Below are positions 22,521-33,880 of a stretch of DNA of 64,000 bases, one piece after another. The first letter of the stretch is position 1. The number at the start of each line of letters is the position of its first letter. Both the position numbers and the translations under genes were made by a program. The notes under the pieces are model-generated. The model was not told where the DNA came from. It did no database searches and saw nothing but the letters and a program-made list of their open reading frames with translations. Source of the DNA: Anthoceros angustus (taxonomy: Eukaryota > Streptophyta > Anthocerotopsida > Anthocerotales > Anthocerotaceae); contig MU008167.1 in the NCBI GenBank assembly GCA_010909165.1, positions 1,414,001 through 1,478,000 on the forward strand, given 5' to 3'.

Positions 22521-23010
22521 TGGCCATGGAAGTCTCGACTCCGGTAGCCTTCCTTGGGAGTTGGGCCCTTTTTGCCCCAATTTTGGCCTCTCAGTTCTTA
22601 ATGCAAGACTCCCCCTTCTGGAAGCCTTCGTCTCGAGTGTTGAGGAGGGGGCCTTCCCCTTGCAGGTCTCTTTGAGGAGGGCTAGGGACTCCCTTTCCTT
22701 AGAGGCTAGGGAAGCCATGCCTCCTTTTTCCTCTTTCTCTAGAGAAGGGATGCGTGGCCTTCAAGCCTCTCTCCAAGAGAAGCAATATTTAGACGCGCAA
22801 AGGGCCCTCCTTCTGGACTCCTCCATTTGCAGGTCTTCGCAGGCCCACCTACTTTCCTGCTTGGGGAAGGGGGCAGGTTCCTGGCTTCTCGCTCGGCCTT
22901 GCATTGAGGCATTTCGAATCGCACCAACATCCTTTTCGACCTCGATGAGGGTCCGCCTCGGCTTGGCTCATCCTTTGGCCTCTTCTCTTTCCACGTGCAG
23001 TTGTGGGCAC
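22490..23010 (+). mobile_element. LINE-type reverse transcriptase fragment, copy 1
   Basis: The plus strand encodes the C-terminal part of a non-LTR retrotransposon polyprotein in two frames. First VAFGGTGLLAMEVSTPVAFLGSWALF (split between lines of the frame near 22497-22575). Then, one frame over, LEAREAM...QAHLLSCLGKGAGSWLLARP, FRIAPTSFSTSMRVRLGLAHP and CSCGH. The order GG-x-GL / SW / GAGSWL / F..SMRVRLGL / CxCG is typical of the region after the polymerase domain in plant LINE-like elements. The fragment is cut at 23010, right after CSCGH, where the second ClpB copy begins. Confidence 0.65.
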
Positions 23011-24808
23011 GCCACTTCGGGAGAATTCAAAATCGCGCTCCAGGCCTGTTCAGTAAATTCTGCTTGATTGATCTGCAACACACGATGCCACGAGCCAAAT
23101 GAGAACACACAAAAGCTGCCACATTTTACGATTCTATCCACTCTAGCAACACAGAAATCCAAAACTGACAATCAAAACCTACTCTTCCATCTCGCGCAGA
23201 CTCAGCCCGTGGAGTAGTAACAAAACTCCGCCTCCTTTCACACCTCCGCACACCTAGTGGCTGCAAATTCGGACTGCCGAAGTCCTACAAACGGCTGAAA
23301 CCCCTAGGCCTCAATTCCCCGCCCGGACCGCCACAAGCCGCTGGTGCAGGCCCTGCACCTTCCCCTCCCGCCGCAGGTCTGACATGCTGCGCTTGCGGAG
23401 CCGAAAATTCTGCACCCTGCCAGACTCCGGCAGAGCAGACTGCACTCAGGCGGAGCTCTGGACAGGTTCGCGGCTGCCGCCTGCAGCACCGTCAACGACG
23501 ACGCCATGGCCGACAAATCCCGCCGCGCCCCCAGAAAGCGCCCTAGCTAGCTGCAGCGCCAGGCCGTGAAGCTCCCACTCCGGAATTGCACAAAACCGAC
23601 AATCTCCGGGCGCTCCCACTGCGAATCCTGCAATCCTCAGGCAAAGGCTGGCTCAAAGCAGATGCTTGTGCCTTCGATTCCTAACCGTCCTCGCTGCGAT
23701 CAATCTTGCACGTTGCAATTGGAAGTTATAACCACTGTGCGAGGAGAGGAAGACAGTTCCTGAAGCGTAGATCATTGGCGTGCTCGTCACGCTCCCATGG
23801 AGGGCGCAGTTCGCACCTCCAGAACGTGGTAGAAAAGAGCTACCGCTCCGGCCTAGACCATTCCAGACGCAGCCGGAAGCTCCCAGCAAAGAGAGGAGAG
23901 AGAAGACAGAGGCCGTCATCAGTCGTGGCGCGTGACTGCCCACGCGTCATCCATCCAGGCCCCTTCTCATTGTTCTCACATGCCCACCAAAACACACCTC
24001 AGCTAATTTCATTCAATTCAAATTGCGATTGGTCTGACCTAATCCTGGATCAGCATGGCCGAATGGCGTCGCATCTCATGAACCTATATACATAAAGTAC
24101 TTCCCTTCAGTAGTTTTATAAGATTTGTTTCACTGCATATTGTCCAACCCATTCCCAGGGGCAGGTTATGCAGGCGCCAGTAGCCTTTGGAGGCACTGGC
24201 CGGCACCTTCGAATGCGCTGACCATGACTTGGCATGGAAACAAGCATCATTGCCAGTAGCCTTTGGAGGCACTGGCCGGCACCTTCGAATGCGTTGACCA
24301 TGACTTGGCATGGAACAGCATCATTGCCGAGCCTTGGAGGCACCGCTGCCATGGAAGTCTCGACTCGGTAGCCTTCCTTGGGAGTTGGGCCCTTTGCCCC
24401 AATTTTGGCCTCTCGCCTAATGCAAGACTCTCCAAGCCTCTGCCTCGAGTGTTGAGGAGGGGCCTTCCCTGCGGTGTCTCTTTGAGGAGGGCTAGGGACT
24501 CCCTTTCCTTAGAGGCTAGGGAAGCCATGCCTCCTTTTTCCTCTTTCTCTAGAGAAGGGATGCGTGGCCTTCAAGCCTCTCTCCAAGAGAAGCAATATTT
24601 AGACGCGCAAAGGGCCCTCCTTCTCGACTCCTCCATTTGCAGGTCTTCGCAGGCCCACCTACTTTCCTGCTTGGGGAAGGGCAGTTCTCGGCTCGCTCGC
24701 CTTGCATTGAGGCATTTGAATCGCACCAACATCCTTTTCGACCGATGAGGGTCCGCCTCGGCTTGGCTCATCCTTTGGCCTCTTCTCTTTCCACGCGCTG
24801 TGGAGCGC
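23011..24808. repeat. Direct duplication, copy 2, with many small deletions
   Basis: Aligned to copy 1 it is about 50 bp shorter. Most differences are losses of one or two bases, largely within homopolymers: C5 to C4 near 23300, A5 to A4 near 23405, C7 to C5 near 23530, A5 to A4 near 23990. The last 500 bp has further multi-base losses. The ClpB exon 1 copy is therefore frame-broken. The pattern fits uncorrected long-read sequence or a decaying duplicate, and I favour the former. Confidence 0.85.
23070..23515 (-). pseudogene. Truncated, frame-broken copy of ClpB 5' exons
   Basis: On the minus strand this copy of ClpB exon 1 (ATG at about 23513), intron 1 and the start of exon 2 ends at the junction 23011. 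Single-base losses shift the transit-peptide frame several times. Beyond 23011 transcription would run into LINE sequence in antisense. It carries its own copy of the promoter region but cannot make a ClpB protein. Confidence 0.8.
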
Positions 24809-25250
24809 CATCGACCACTGGTCCCATTTGCGTTGTCCCATGGGGGCAACGACATATGCATGATGCCGTTCGCGACGTCATGTTTTCGATAACTAAGGAG
24901 AGCGTATTTTTTTCGCACAGGGAGCGCCCTTATACATTGCGTAATGGCATGTCACTCACAGGGCGGACCTTTTTTATACCAGGGGGAAACAAATTTACAT
25001 CGTTGATGTGGTTGTCATAGATCCCACGAGGGACTCTATATACGAGCACGTCATCATCAACCCTCGGGCTGGGCGGCGGAAGGATGCGCAAGCAGCAAGA
25101 CTCACAAGTACTCTCCCATGCAAGACAGCCATGTTTTCATCCCCCTCGCCCTCAAGACTCATGGGGCTATGGGCAAGGACTTCTCTAGGTTAATTAAGGA
25201 GTGTGCAGAAGCCTATCACAGCCACACGAATTGGAGGGGCCTCCCCCTTT
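24330..25250 (+). mobile_element. LINE fragment, copy 2, reaching the element's 3' end
   Basis: This copy repeats the reverse transcriptase tail with frameshifts (MRVRLGLAHPLASSLSTRCG near 24747) and continues beyond the duplication. Later pieces, each in its own frame, are HMHDAVRDVMFSITKES (about 24855-24905), VVIDPTRDSIYEHVI (about 25010-25055) and HGAMGKDFSRLIKECAEAY (about 25155-25215). These are typical end-of-protein segments of such elements. The last readable codons lie about 20 bp before the 14-bp minisatellite starts, so the minisatellite occupies the position of a LINE 3' tail. Confidence 0.6.
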
Positions 25251-25255
25251 CGTTG

Positions 25256-27080
25256 ATAAACATCCGTTGACAAATGTCCGTTGACAAGCGTCCGTTGACA
25301 AATGTCCGTTGACAAGCGTCCGTTGACAAATGTCCGTTGACAAGCGTCCGTTGACAAATGTCCGTTGACAAGCGTCCGTTGACAATCGTCCGTTGACAAT
25401 GGTCCGTTGACAACGGTCCGTTGAAAACGGTCCGTTGACAAGCATCCGTTGACAATGGTCTGTTGACAAGCGTCCGTTGACAAGCGTCCGTTGACAATCG
25501 TCCGTTGACAATCGTCCGTTGACAATCGTCCGTTGACAATCGTCCGTTGACAATCGTCCGTTGACAATCGTCCGTTGACAAGCGTCCGTTGACAAGCGTC
25601 CGTTGACAATCTTCCGTTGACAAGCGTCCGCTGACAAGCGTCCGTTGACAAGCGTCCGCTGACAAGCGCCTGACAAGCGTCCGATGACAAGCGTCCGTTG
25701 ACAAGCGTCCGCTGACAAGCGTCCGTTGACAAGCGCTCGCTGACAAGCGTCGCGACAAGCGTCCGTTAAGCGTCCGTTGACAAGCGCCCGTTGACAAGCG
25801 CTGACAAGCGTCCGATGACAAGCGTCGCTGACAATGGTCCGTTGACAATCCGTTGACAATGGTCTGACAATGGTCGTTGACAAGCGTCCGCTTGACAAGC
25901 GTCCGTTGACAATGGTCCGTTGACAATGGTCCGTTGACAATGGTCCGTTGACAATGGTCCGTTGACAATGGTCCGTTGACAATGGTCCGTTGACAATGGT
26001 CCGTTGACAATGGTCCGTTGACAATGGTCCGTTGACAATGGTCCGTTGACAATGGTCCGTTGACAAGCGTCCGTTGACAAGCGTCCGTTGACAAGCGTCC
26101 GTTGACAAGCGTCCGTTGACAAGCGTCCGTTGACAAGCGTCCGTTGACAATCGTCCGTTGACATGCGTCCGTTCACATGCGTCCGTTCACATGCGTCCGT
26201 TGACAAGCGTCCGTTGACAAGCGTCCGTTGACAAATGTCCGTTGACAATGGTCCGTTGACAAACGTCCGTTGACAAACGCCCGCTGACAAGCGTCCGCTT
26301 GACAAGCGCCCGCTTGACAAGCGTCGCTGACAAGCGCCCGCTGACAAGCGCCTGCTGACAAGCGCCCGCTGATAAGCGCCTGCTGACAAGCGCCCGTTGA
26401 CAAGCGCCGCTGACAAGCGCCGCGACAAGCGCTGACAAGCGCTGCTGACAAGCGCCTGCTGACAAGCGCCGCGACAAGCGCCCGCGATAAGCGCCCGTTG
26501 ACAAGCGCCCGCTGATAAGCGCCCGCGATGCCGCCTGCTGATACGGTCCGCTGATACGGTCTGACAATGGTCCGCTGACAAGCGCTGACAAGCGCCCGCT
26601 GATAAGCGCCCGCGACAAGCGCCGTTGACAATGGTCTGCTGATAATGGTCTGCTGATACGGTCTGCTGACAATGGTCTGCTGATAATGGTCTGCTGATAC
26701 GGTCTGACAATGGTCCGCTGATACGGTCCGCTGACAATGGTCCGTTGATAATGGTCTGTTGACAAGCGCCCGCGACAAGCGCCCGCGACAAGCGCCCGCT
26801 TGACAAGCGCCCGCGACAAGCGCTGACAAGCGCCCGCTGACAAGCGCCCGCGACAAGCGCCCGCGACAAGCGCCTGCTTGACAAGCGCTGACAAGCGTCG
26901 CTTGACAAGCGCCTGACAAGCGCTCGCTGACAAGCGCCCGCTGACAAATGTCCGCGACAATGGTCCGTTGACAACGCTCGCTGACAAACGCCCGCTGATA
27001 ATCGCCCGCTGACAAACGCTCGTTGAGAAACGTCCGTTGACAAACGTCTGTTGACAAACGTTCGTTGACAAAGGTTGTTG
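25256..27080. repeat. 1.8-kb minisatellite with a 14-bp unit
   Basis: About 130 units (by length) of CAAGCGTCCGTTGA and variants. The two bases before GTCC define classes: AGC, AAT, ATG and ATC types. Blocks are visible: a 28-bp dimer alternating AAT and AGC types (25256-25380), ATC-type runs (about 25490-25580), at least ten identical CAATGGTCCGTTGA units (about 25908-26062), and a decayed GCCCGCTGA/GCCCGCGA zone (26270-27030). The minus-strand unit contains no stop in any frame, so very long repetitive open frames occur in all three. They are a by-product of the repeat and I do not call them genes. There are no spacers, so this is not a CRISPR array. Confidence 0.95.
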
Positions 27081-28914
27081 ATAACCTCATTTACAACCTC
27101 ATTTACGACCTAAAAAATTCGCGAATCGCTAGTTTTACAACACAATCTACAAGGTAGATTACAACTTGGAAAATTCACATCTCAATGATTTCCAACGTTG
27201 TTTATACATTAAAATATATACGTATTCTACAAAAATAGTATGCATCTCTTTTTCATACATACGGGTACTGACATAAGGTATACTATATGGTATAAGATAC
27301 GAGGATCAAATTATATATGTATATAATAAAATACATGAGTATTTATTCAATATATGATAATATTGACAAAAATAATTATTGAATTAACTAAATAAAGTAT
27401 TGCTACCGCGCGGAGAGAGGCTTTCGGAAATTGGACAGTCTTTACTTGTTCCTTGTACATTATGTAGACGGGCTTTTGGTCAGGCCAAGAAGACCGCGTC
27501 TGAGTCCCGCTCTAGAACTACCTACTTGTTCTTGGTTTTTATAGGTTAGACGTTGGGTTTGTTGGTACCCGTGTTAGTTGGGGTTTTTTCTAGTTGGTTT
27601 AATCAGGGTTATTATATTTACAGACAATGATCCTATTTATCAGCTATTTTATATTTAATAATTATTATCTTATAATTAGTATCTCTAAATGACGTGTATT
27701 TATATTCACTAAAATAGGTACCTTCTAGGCCGGTTCTTACCACTTCGTCCGGCTATGGCTGGAAGTGGCTTCGTTCCCGTGCTGGTAAGAGCGCTCGTTT
27801 CAAGTATCCAATTAATATTATAAATCTATGAATTTAATAATATAATTAATGATATCCATTGCATATAAATCCTAATTTTTAGGCAGTATATATATACATA
27901 TTATTTAACTAAATTTGGCCCCTAATTGAAGACCACATTTACATAAAATAATGCATGCATAATATCTTAAAATTAGGATAAATGAAGACAATATATATTG
28001 TAACATAATCCGCCGACGCCTTGTAAAGTTCGCACAATCTTTACAAGGTGGTGCATTATAGAATGCGCTTGCACTTGAAGGCTGTGATGATCTTCCTACG
28101 AGATATTCTCTTGGATTTGAAGGCCTTCATGTGTGCAAGGTCAACAGTAACATGCATGTGAAGAGGAATATAAGATGCAAGTCAAAAATCCAATAGAGCC
28201 AAAGCGAGATTAACTTACACGACAACATACTTGATACACCACAAGCAGCCCCACCATAATGGTAAAGAAAAGTTGAATCTAGAGCACACCTTCCACCAAA
28301 ATGTCTGCCCCAATCAATCATCAATCCACATCATCAATCCACGTTATCAATCCCGAAAAATATTTTACAACGTAATCTACAACAAGGAAGCCACGTCATC
28401 AATCGCTGTTGTAAATGGCCTCCAATCATAATTTTTTGATTTATAAGAATAATAAAGAGTTCTCTTTATTATTCTTTATACTCTTATAAACAACTCTCTT
28501 GAACAAATATAAGCCTTTGAAGAAATAAAGAACAAATTTTGAGAAAAAGGCTTTACAACGTAATCTACAACAAGGGAGCCACGTCAGCACATGCTGTTGT
28601 AACTGGCTTCAAAGCATATTTTTGTGACTAGTGATATTAATGAAGATTTTTAGAAAAATAAAGATCAAATTTTGAAAAAAAAGGCTTTTACAACGTAATC
28701 TACAATGAGGGAGCCACATCATCAATCCGTTGTTGTAAATGAGCACCTAAAAGAGTGCCACATCATCCAACTAGAAACCCCCATTGTAAATCGAGTCTTA
28801 AAACTTGCCACATCAGCGAAACTTAAACCAATTTACAACGGAGGTGTTTAGACGTTGTAAAGATTGGGACATTTGCAAAAGGGGTTTTGTAAAATAACCC
28901 TCTCCCTAGTAGTG
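27081..28914. mobile_element. CACTA-type transposon end with subterminal repeats (tentative)
   Basis: Read on the minus strand, position 28914 starts CACTACTAGGGAGAGGGTTA, a form typical of En/Spm (CACTA) ends, and is flanked by AAA. Inward lie many copies of TTTACAAC/GTTGTAAA, and a longer motif TTACAACGTAATCTACAA at about 28362, 28554 and 28688, each followed by AGCCACGTCA/AGCCACATCA. Repeated subterminal motifs in both orientations are usual in CACTA elements. Similar TTTACAAC motifs at 27090-27160 may belong to the other side. I found no matching CACTA end on the left and no transposase, so this may be a non-autonomous or truncated copy. Confidence 0.45.
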
Positions 28915-31900
28915 AAATAGTGAAAATATTGAGGTTCTAGGTCGGAAATAGTCAACCCCTACTTCTCTACCAATTCCTAGCACATGGAAACCAACAAGTG
29001 GATAAATGACCATTGAGTAAGATGAACAACGTATCTTAACCCACATGGTATAAGTTATAACCAAAAAGCTCCTTCGCCCTTTGTTAGACTATGTTTATCC
29101 AAAAAAACCAAAAGGAGATAAAGAGGTATATGTGATCATAAGTATATGTACTATTCATTGAATTAGTCCCACTACATCGGTACACTATATTCCCACATAT
29201 GCTTCCGCATAAAACCACTTGTTTATCGGACTGTATTATAAAATACTAGTCGTATGCAAACACTCATGCTACAAAAACAACAACATATACATGACAACAT
29301 CTATTATAAGCATTAAGCTTCCAAGTGCCTTATTATCTCCTTCGAGACTCATTGACCAGCCTCTACTCTTGCTCTTTTACTTAAAAAAACAAGAATACAT
29401 CAAAGAATTCAAAAAGTTTAAGTCACCAAATTGCTGACAAACAATGGCAGCTAGTTCAGCACCTAGACTCTGGCACACAGCCCTTTCTTCTCATACTCTC
29501 AACAAGTTTAAAAGTTGTTCCCTACTCACATTTAGCTCTCAAAAGGCTCCATAACCTTCCAAATTTATTCTAGCCTCCTTAGCCAAATAAGAACTCCTCT
29601 ACCCTCATTATATATGTTTCCCAATTGTAAAAACTACCCTTATTTTTAAGTCTTGGGTATGTCCAAAAAGGAATCTTCCGACCTAAGAACTACTCGCAAC
29701 ATCTCTATTCATTGACAAGCTCATACAGAACTCTTTGCAACCTTGCATTCCATGAAAGATTTCAATTGTGAAATTGTTAAATCTTAGCTGAAGTTATCAC
29801 CAAAAAAAGCTTCCAACTTAGGAACGCTTTGTGTTAACCTCTCATGGCATGGGCAAAACATTTAAAATCCCTTGCAACCTCTTATTCCATGGAAGGTTTC
29901 GACTTTGGAACTCCTTGTCACCTCTCAGTCGATGGAAGCTTTCCAACTCAACAACTCTTGCAACTCATTCTATATAGCCAAACCCCTTGAACTCATCGCA
30001 ATCTTTTTAGTCTTTTTTATCTTTTTGTAAATAGAAAAAATAAATCTCGTTTTCTTTCTTTTCAAATAGAACAAAAACAGATATCTTCTTGTTCCTTTTC
30101 AAATAGACTTGACTAAGGACCCTCGGTCACCAAATTGGGAGTCTGGTAGTGTCCGAAGGAACACTATTGAACTGGCGATTTGAACATAGTTGACTTGCAG
30201 TTGGGTCACCAGTTGGCCATGTGGCAAACCAAACTGATCCATGGCACAGACACAATATAGACAACACGTAGTTGGCTAAGGTAGCTTGTACGGTTCAATC
30301 CTACATTGAAATGTGATCCCAATTGAACCAAACGTCTTGGGATGTGATACCAATTGAACCAAATGTCTTGTAGAATAGTTGAGGCTAAATTGAGGTGAAA
30401 GGATAACATTTTTAATCTATGATTGGACAATTGAACCCAAAGTATTATTATTTTATTATTTTATCTGATTAATCTATCAACCCAGAATTTCAAATAATTG
30501 AGGCTGAATTGAGGTGAAAGAATAACATTTTTAACCTATGATTGGAAATATTGAATCCAAATTATTTTATTATATTTATTAGTATTTTATTATTTTATTA
30601 TTTTATCTGGTTAATCTATCATAATTTATGCTACAGCCAGAATTTCAAGGTGTAGAACGGGTCTCCAATCATGTTCATGTTGACATGTACGTTTTCTTAT
30701 TTCATTTTCCATTTCGGCTCAGACCCATTCCTTTAGCATTGATAAGTTCAAAGAATACCTTGGGTTCAAGAATGAATTGAAAAAGTATTCAACATGAATA
30801 AAGCACATAAAGTTTCTTTTTATATATTTACAATATCACAAGCACTAGGCAAATCATCGAACTTACAAAATAAGACTTATTAGTTTGACAACAGGTCAAT
30901 GGCTTTTAATAAATAGATATTGACTTTAACAAATTAATTTAACTAATCAACTTGAGGAATACTTTAGGAGAAGAGTAATGAGATATAAAATGTAACAATA
31001 ACATCAAGGGAGTGCAAGAATAATAAATAGAAATAAAAAATATAGGATAAGTATGAAACAGGATTAGAGTTCGTAGGAAGTAACAACATGCTTAGATAGG
31101 ACCGCACTCGCGATTAGTATGAACTATACACTATAGTTTAGTTCATCCAAGTACTGCTACACCTAGGGTGAACCATCTCTTTCTCTACAAATAGATCCAA
31201 AGAATTTTCATTTTAATTTACTTTCGGAACTTGGCCATCAAGTGTTGACGATGAGTTTATAGATTTTGAGTTAAATAGCGTTGGATTTTGTAATCACTGT
31301 TATAGTGTGTATTAGCAATGTTGAAAGCTCTGTCCTACTTCAATAGTTTGCTCCCCTTGCTTTATGACATAGGCAAGAATCTTGCCTTATGACATAGGCA
31401 TTCTTGATGTGCTAGTCTATGATGAGCTCTAAGTTTTGTCTTGAGAGTCCAAATCTCTTGAGCCAAAGGAGGAGTTGTCTGCACCAATCCTTTTTTGCCC
31501 CTTGCTGACTGGTCCTGTTGTTCTCTAATGGCCATGCTATGTATCTTATTAGTGCCCATAGATCGGAAATACCGGATGGTATGGATAAGCCCGTGAAGTT
31601 TGTTCTCTCCAAGTATGATGCATATTTAGAGGCTTGAGTTTTAGGGTTTTGTGGATGTGGTATTATAAATGTTATTTCTTCTCTTTTTTATTTTTTATTT
31701 TTTGAAATAATATTTTAATCGACATCATTTTATGTTTTTGTGCTTTTTTGCAGTCTGTTTTTTGGAGTGTGTGAATTGGGTGTACAAACTACTAGGTTTC
31801 AGTAGAAGTGTTTTCATCCTTTTTATTTTATGTGCTTCTGATTTGGTTCTATGGTAGATGTTTTAAGTTTATGTGTAGAATTTTTGTACCTAATTTTTGT

Positions 31901-32029
31901 CTGTTTATATATTTTTTGAAAATATTGGATTTATTTTTTCAATCATTGGTACGAGATTATAGATTTTGGGTTAAAATATTTTCCCAGAAGTTGATGGAAA
32001 GTGTTTGTATGGAAGTAAAGTTATGTGGC
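28915..32029. other. AT-rich gene-free region
   Basis: About 3.1 kb with no gene recognisable on either strand. It holds a doubled segment (about 30376-30450 and 30492-30585, each with GAGGTGAAAG-AATAACATTTTTAA) and a short doubled motif around 30310-30370. The open frames are short and unmatched. It is probably old, decayed transposon sequence. Confidence 0.5.
30376..30585. repeat. Direct repeat of about 80 bp in AT-rich DNA
   Basis: The segment with TTGAGGCTAAATTGAGGTGA near 30380 recurs near 30497 with a few substitutions, followed in both copies by CCTATGATTGGA-like sequence and a TATTTTATTATTTTATCTG block. Confidence 0.65.
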
Positions 32030-32345
32030 TGTTGCTAGGCTGCAGTAGTACTGTATTCTCTTCATGGAAATTCTCGTCACTGGATGGCTATACGGTTGGT
32101 AAGGTGGATATGGGTGCTCTTAAAATAACTAATTTGTGTACATCTTCTGGAAAGAATCTTTAAGAAAGTACAAAGAGTAAAGGACAAGTAAATGGCAAGG
32201 CTGAGGGTTATTTAAAGACTAGCCTACCTATGTATTGTATGTGATGTCCTACAGTACTAGTGTGCATATGTCTCATATTGTATGGAAGTTTTGTGTTCTT
32301 CTCAATAAAGGTAAAACCCTTTTTCCAACATAGTATTAGAGCCAT
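32030..32345 (+). mobile_element. Copia LTR 3' end and primer-binding site (tentative)
   Basis: The sequence ending in CCAACA at 32330 is followed by TAGTATTAGAGCCA, which differs by two bases from TGGTATCAGAGCCA, the usual methionine-tRNA primer-binding site of plant Ty1/copia elements. A CAATAAAG polyadenylation-like signal lies 28 bp upstream, as in the R region of LTRs. The gag start follows 230 bp downstream. The left edge of the LTR is not determined, and 32030 is only a rough limit. Confidence 0.5.
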
Positions 32346-32575
32346 ATTCAAGAGACTTGTACAATCCTCATGCTACTAGAGGTTGGATACTTGAGCCTAG
32401 TCCTATTGCATAGCTCCTAGCATTGTGCTTACGAGAGCTTGTGTGGAACTACATAGCTCTTAGCCTTGTGCCTATGAGAGCTTGTGTGCAATTGTAAAGA
32501 TCTTGGTAGTAGTCCTTCTAGTGGATGTGAGTGAGGTGCTCTAGTCTTGACTAGGAATTGAGGGGAAACTAGGCA

Positions 32576-33180
32576 TGGCGTCAACAAGAATGGAGACACA
32601 TATAGTGGAGAAGTTTGGAGGCAAGAACTTCACATTGTGGAAGTTGAAGCTAAAGATGCTTCTCATCAATTGATGACTATGGAATTTCGTCGATAAAGGC
32701 CTCGAAGAGACACCCAGCGAAGCGGACATGGAAAAAGATGGAAGAGCGCTGGCGACAATCCTCCTCAATGTGTCCGATGACATGCACTCTAATTAGTTGA
32801 GTGAGTGTGCAACTTCAGAAGTGGTGTGGACGACCTTTTGGAACACATATGTTGTTGGAGTAACAATTTGCCAACTTCAAGATGGCCGAGTGCGACACCA
32901 TTTAACAACACGTCCACAAGTTAGAGAACTTGGTGGATGAAATGAAGGCAGCAGACCTCAAACCTTCTGAAGGTAAAGTAATCGTGGTGTTGTTGAGCAA
33001 CTTACCATCAGCATACAAGCAATTTGTGTTGGCCGTCAAGATGGAGGTTTTCGATGCCTTCAAGCGACAAACCACATGCCAACGTCTAACGAGGTGGTTG
33101 GGTTGCTCCTACAAGAGGAGCTGAAGAGTTCCTTCAAGAAATAAGAGAATGAAGACTTCGCGCTTTGCTCAATGGCAAGT
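32576..33180 (+). pseudogene. Copia gag fragment, plus-strand arm
   Basis: From ATG 32576 the frame reads KFGGKNFTLWKLKLKMLL, then a stop. The region continues with EADMEKDGRALATILLNVSDD, DEMKAADLKPSEGKVIVVLL and SNLPSAYKQFVLAVK in shifted frames. These are landmarks of the gag (UBN2-type) region of Ty1/copia polyproteins. Several stops and shifts make it inactive. No protease, integrase or reverse transcriptase follows; instead the same region recurs inverted. Confidence 0.7.
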
Positions 33181-33264
33181 ACCTTACACCTTTTTGTTCG
33201 TACCCTTCTCGTTCTATCCTTCTGCAGAGTTAGCTTGTGAAGTCTTCACATGTGTTGTTCCTTT

Positions 33265-33880
33265 CTTTGAGAAAAGCGCGGAGTCTTGATTCTCTTCTTT
33301 CCTGAAGGAACTCTCTAGCTCCTCTTGTAGGAGCAACCTAACCACCTTGTCCCTGGTGGTTTGTCGCTTGAGCGCATCGCTACCGCCATTCCTGAAGCCC
33401 AACACAAATTGCTGGTGCGCGGGTGGTAAGTTGCTCAACAACACCACAGTTACTTTTCCTTCAGAAGGTTTGAGGTCCGCTGCCTTCATTTGATCCACTA
33501 GGTCCTTCAACTTGTTACGTGTTGTTGAATGCTGTCGTCCTCGTCCATCTTGAAGTTGGCAAATTGTTGCTTCAACAACATCTCATTCACCAGGCTCTTC
33601 TTCTCATATGCATTGTAGAGGGTCGTCCACGTCACCTTCGAGGTTGTACACTCACTCGATTACTTAGAGAATATGTCATCGGACATATTGAGGAGGATTG
33701 CCGTCAATGCTCATCCATCTTTCTCCATATAGGATGCAGTAGGTGTCTCTTCGAGGCCTTCATCGACGAACTTGCATAGTCCTTAGTCGATGAGAAGCAT
33801 TCTCGGCTTCAACTTCCACAATGTGACGTTCTTGCCTCCAAACTTCTCTACTAGACGTTTCTCCAGGCCATGCTTAGTTT
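33265..33880 (-). pseudogene. Copia gag fragment, inverted arm
   Basis: On the minus strand the same gag region reads from about 33880 (KFGGKNVTLWKLKPRMLL) to about 33265 and keeps a longer open frame: DQMKAADLKPSEGKVTVVLL, SNLPPAHQQFVLGFRNG, RQTTRDKVVRLLLQEEL. It is a diverged inverted copy of 32563-33175, separated from it by about 90 bp. Together the two arms could fold into a 600-bp imperfect hairpin if transcribed. Confidence 0.7.

Larger units (their letters stand above)
21162..23010. repeat. Direct duplication, copy 1 (ClpB 5' end plus LINE piece)
   Basis: This 1.85-kb block contains the first 62 bp of ClpB exon 2, intron 1, exon 1, the promoter region and about 0.5 kb of reverse transcriptase sequence. 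It is followed directly by copy 2 starting at 23011 with the same GCCACTTCGGGAGAATTC. In copy 1 ClpB exon 1 reads correctly. Confidence 0.9.

Noticed and set aside
22248-22718. Minus-strand open frame of 156 codons
   Set aside because: It is the antisense of the LINE reverse transcriptase fragment and the 76-bp repeats.
25256-27080. CRISPR-like regular array
   Set aside because: Units are contiguous 14-mers with no unique spacers, and the DNA is eukaryotic nuclear.
25190-27090. Long minus-strand open frames (up to 425 codons) of repeats such as STDACQRTLVNGRL
   Set aside because: They occur in all three frames of a 14-bp tandem repeat whose minus-strand unit lacks stops; this is expected without any selection for protein.
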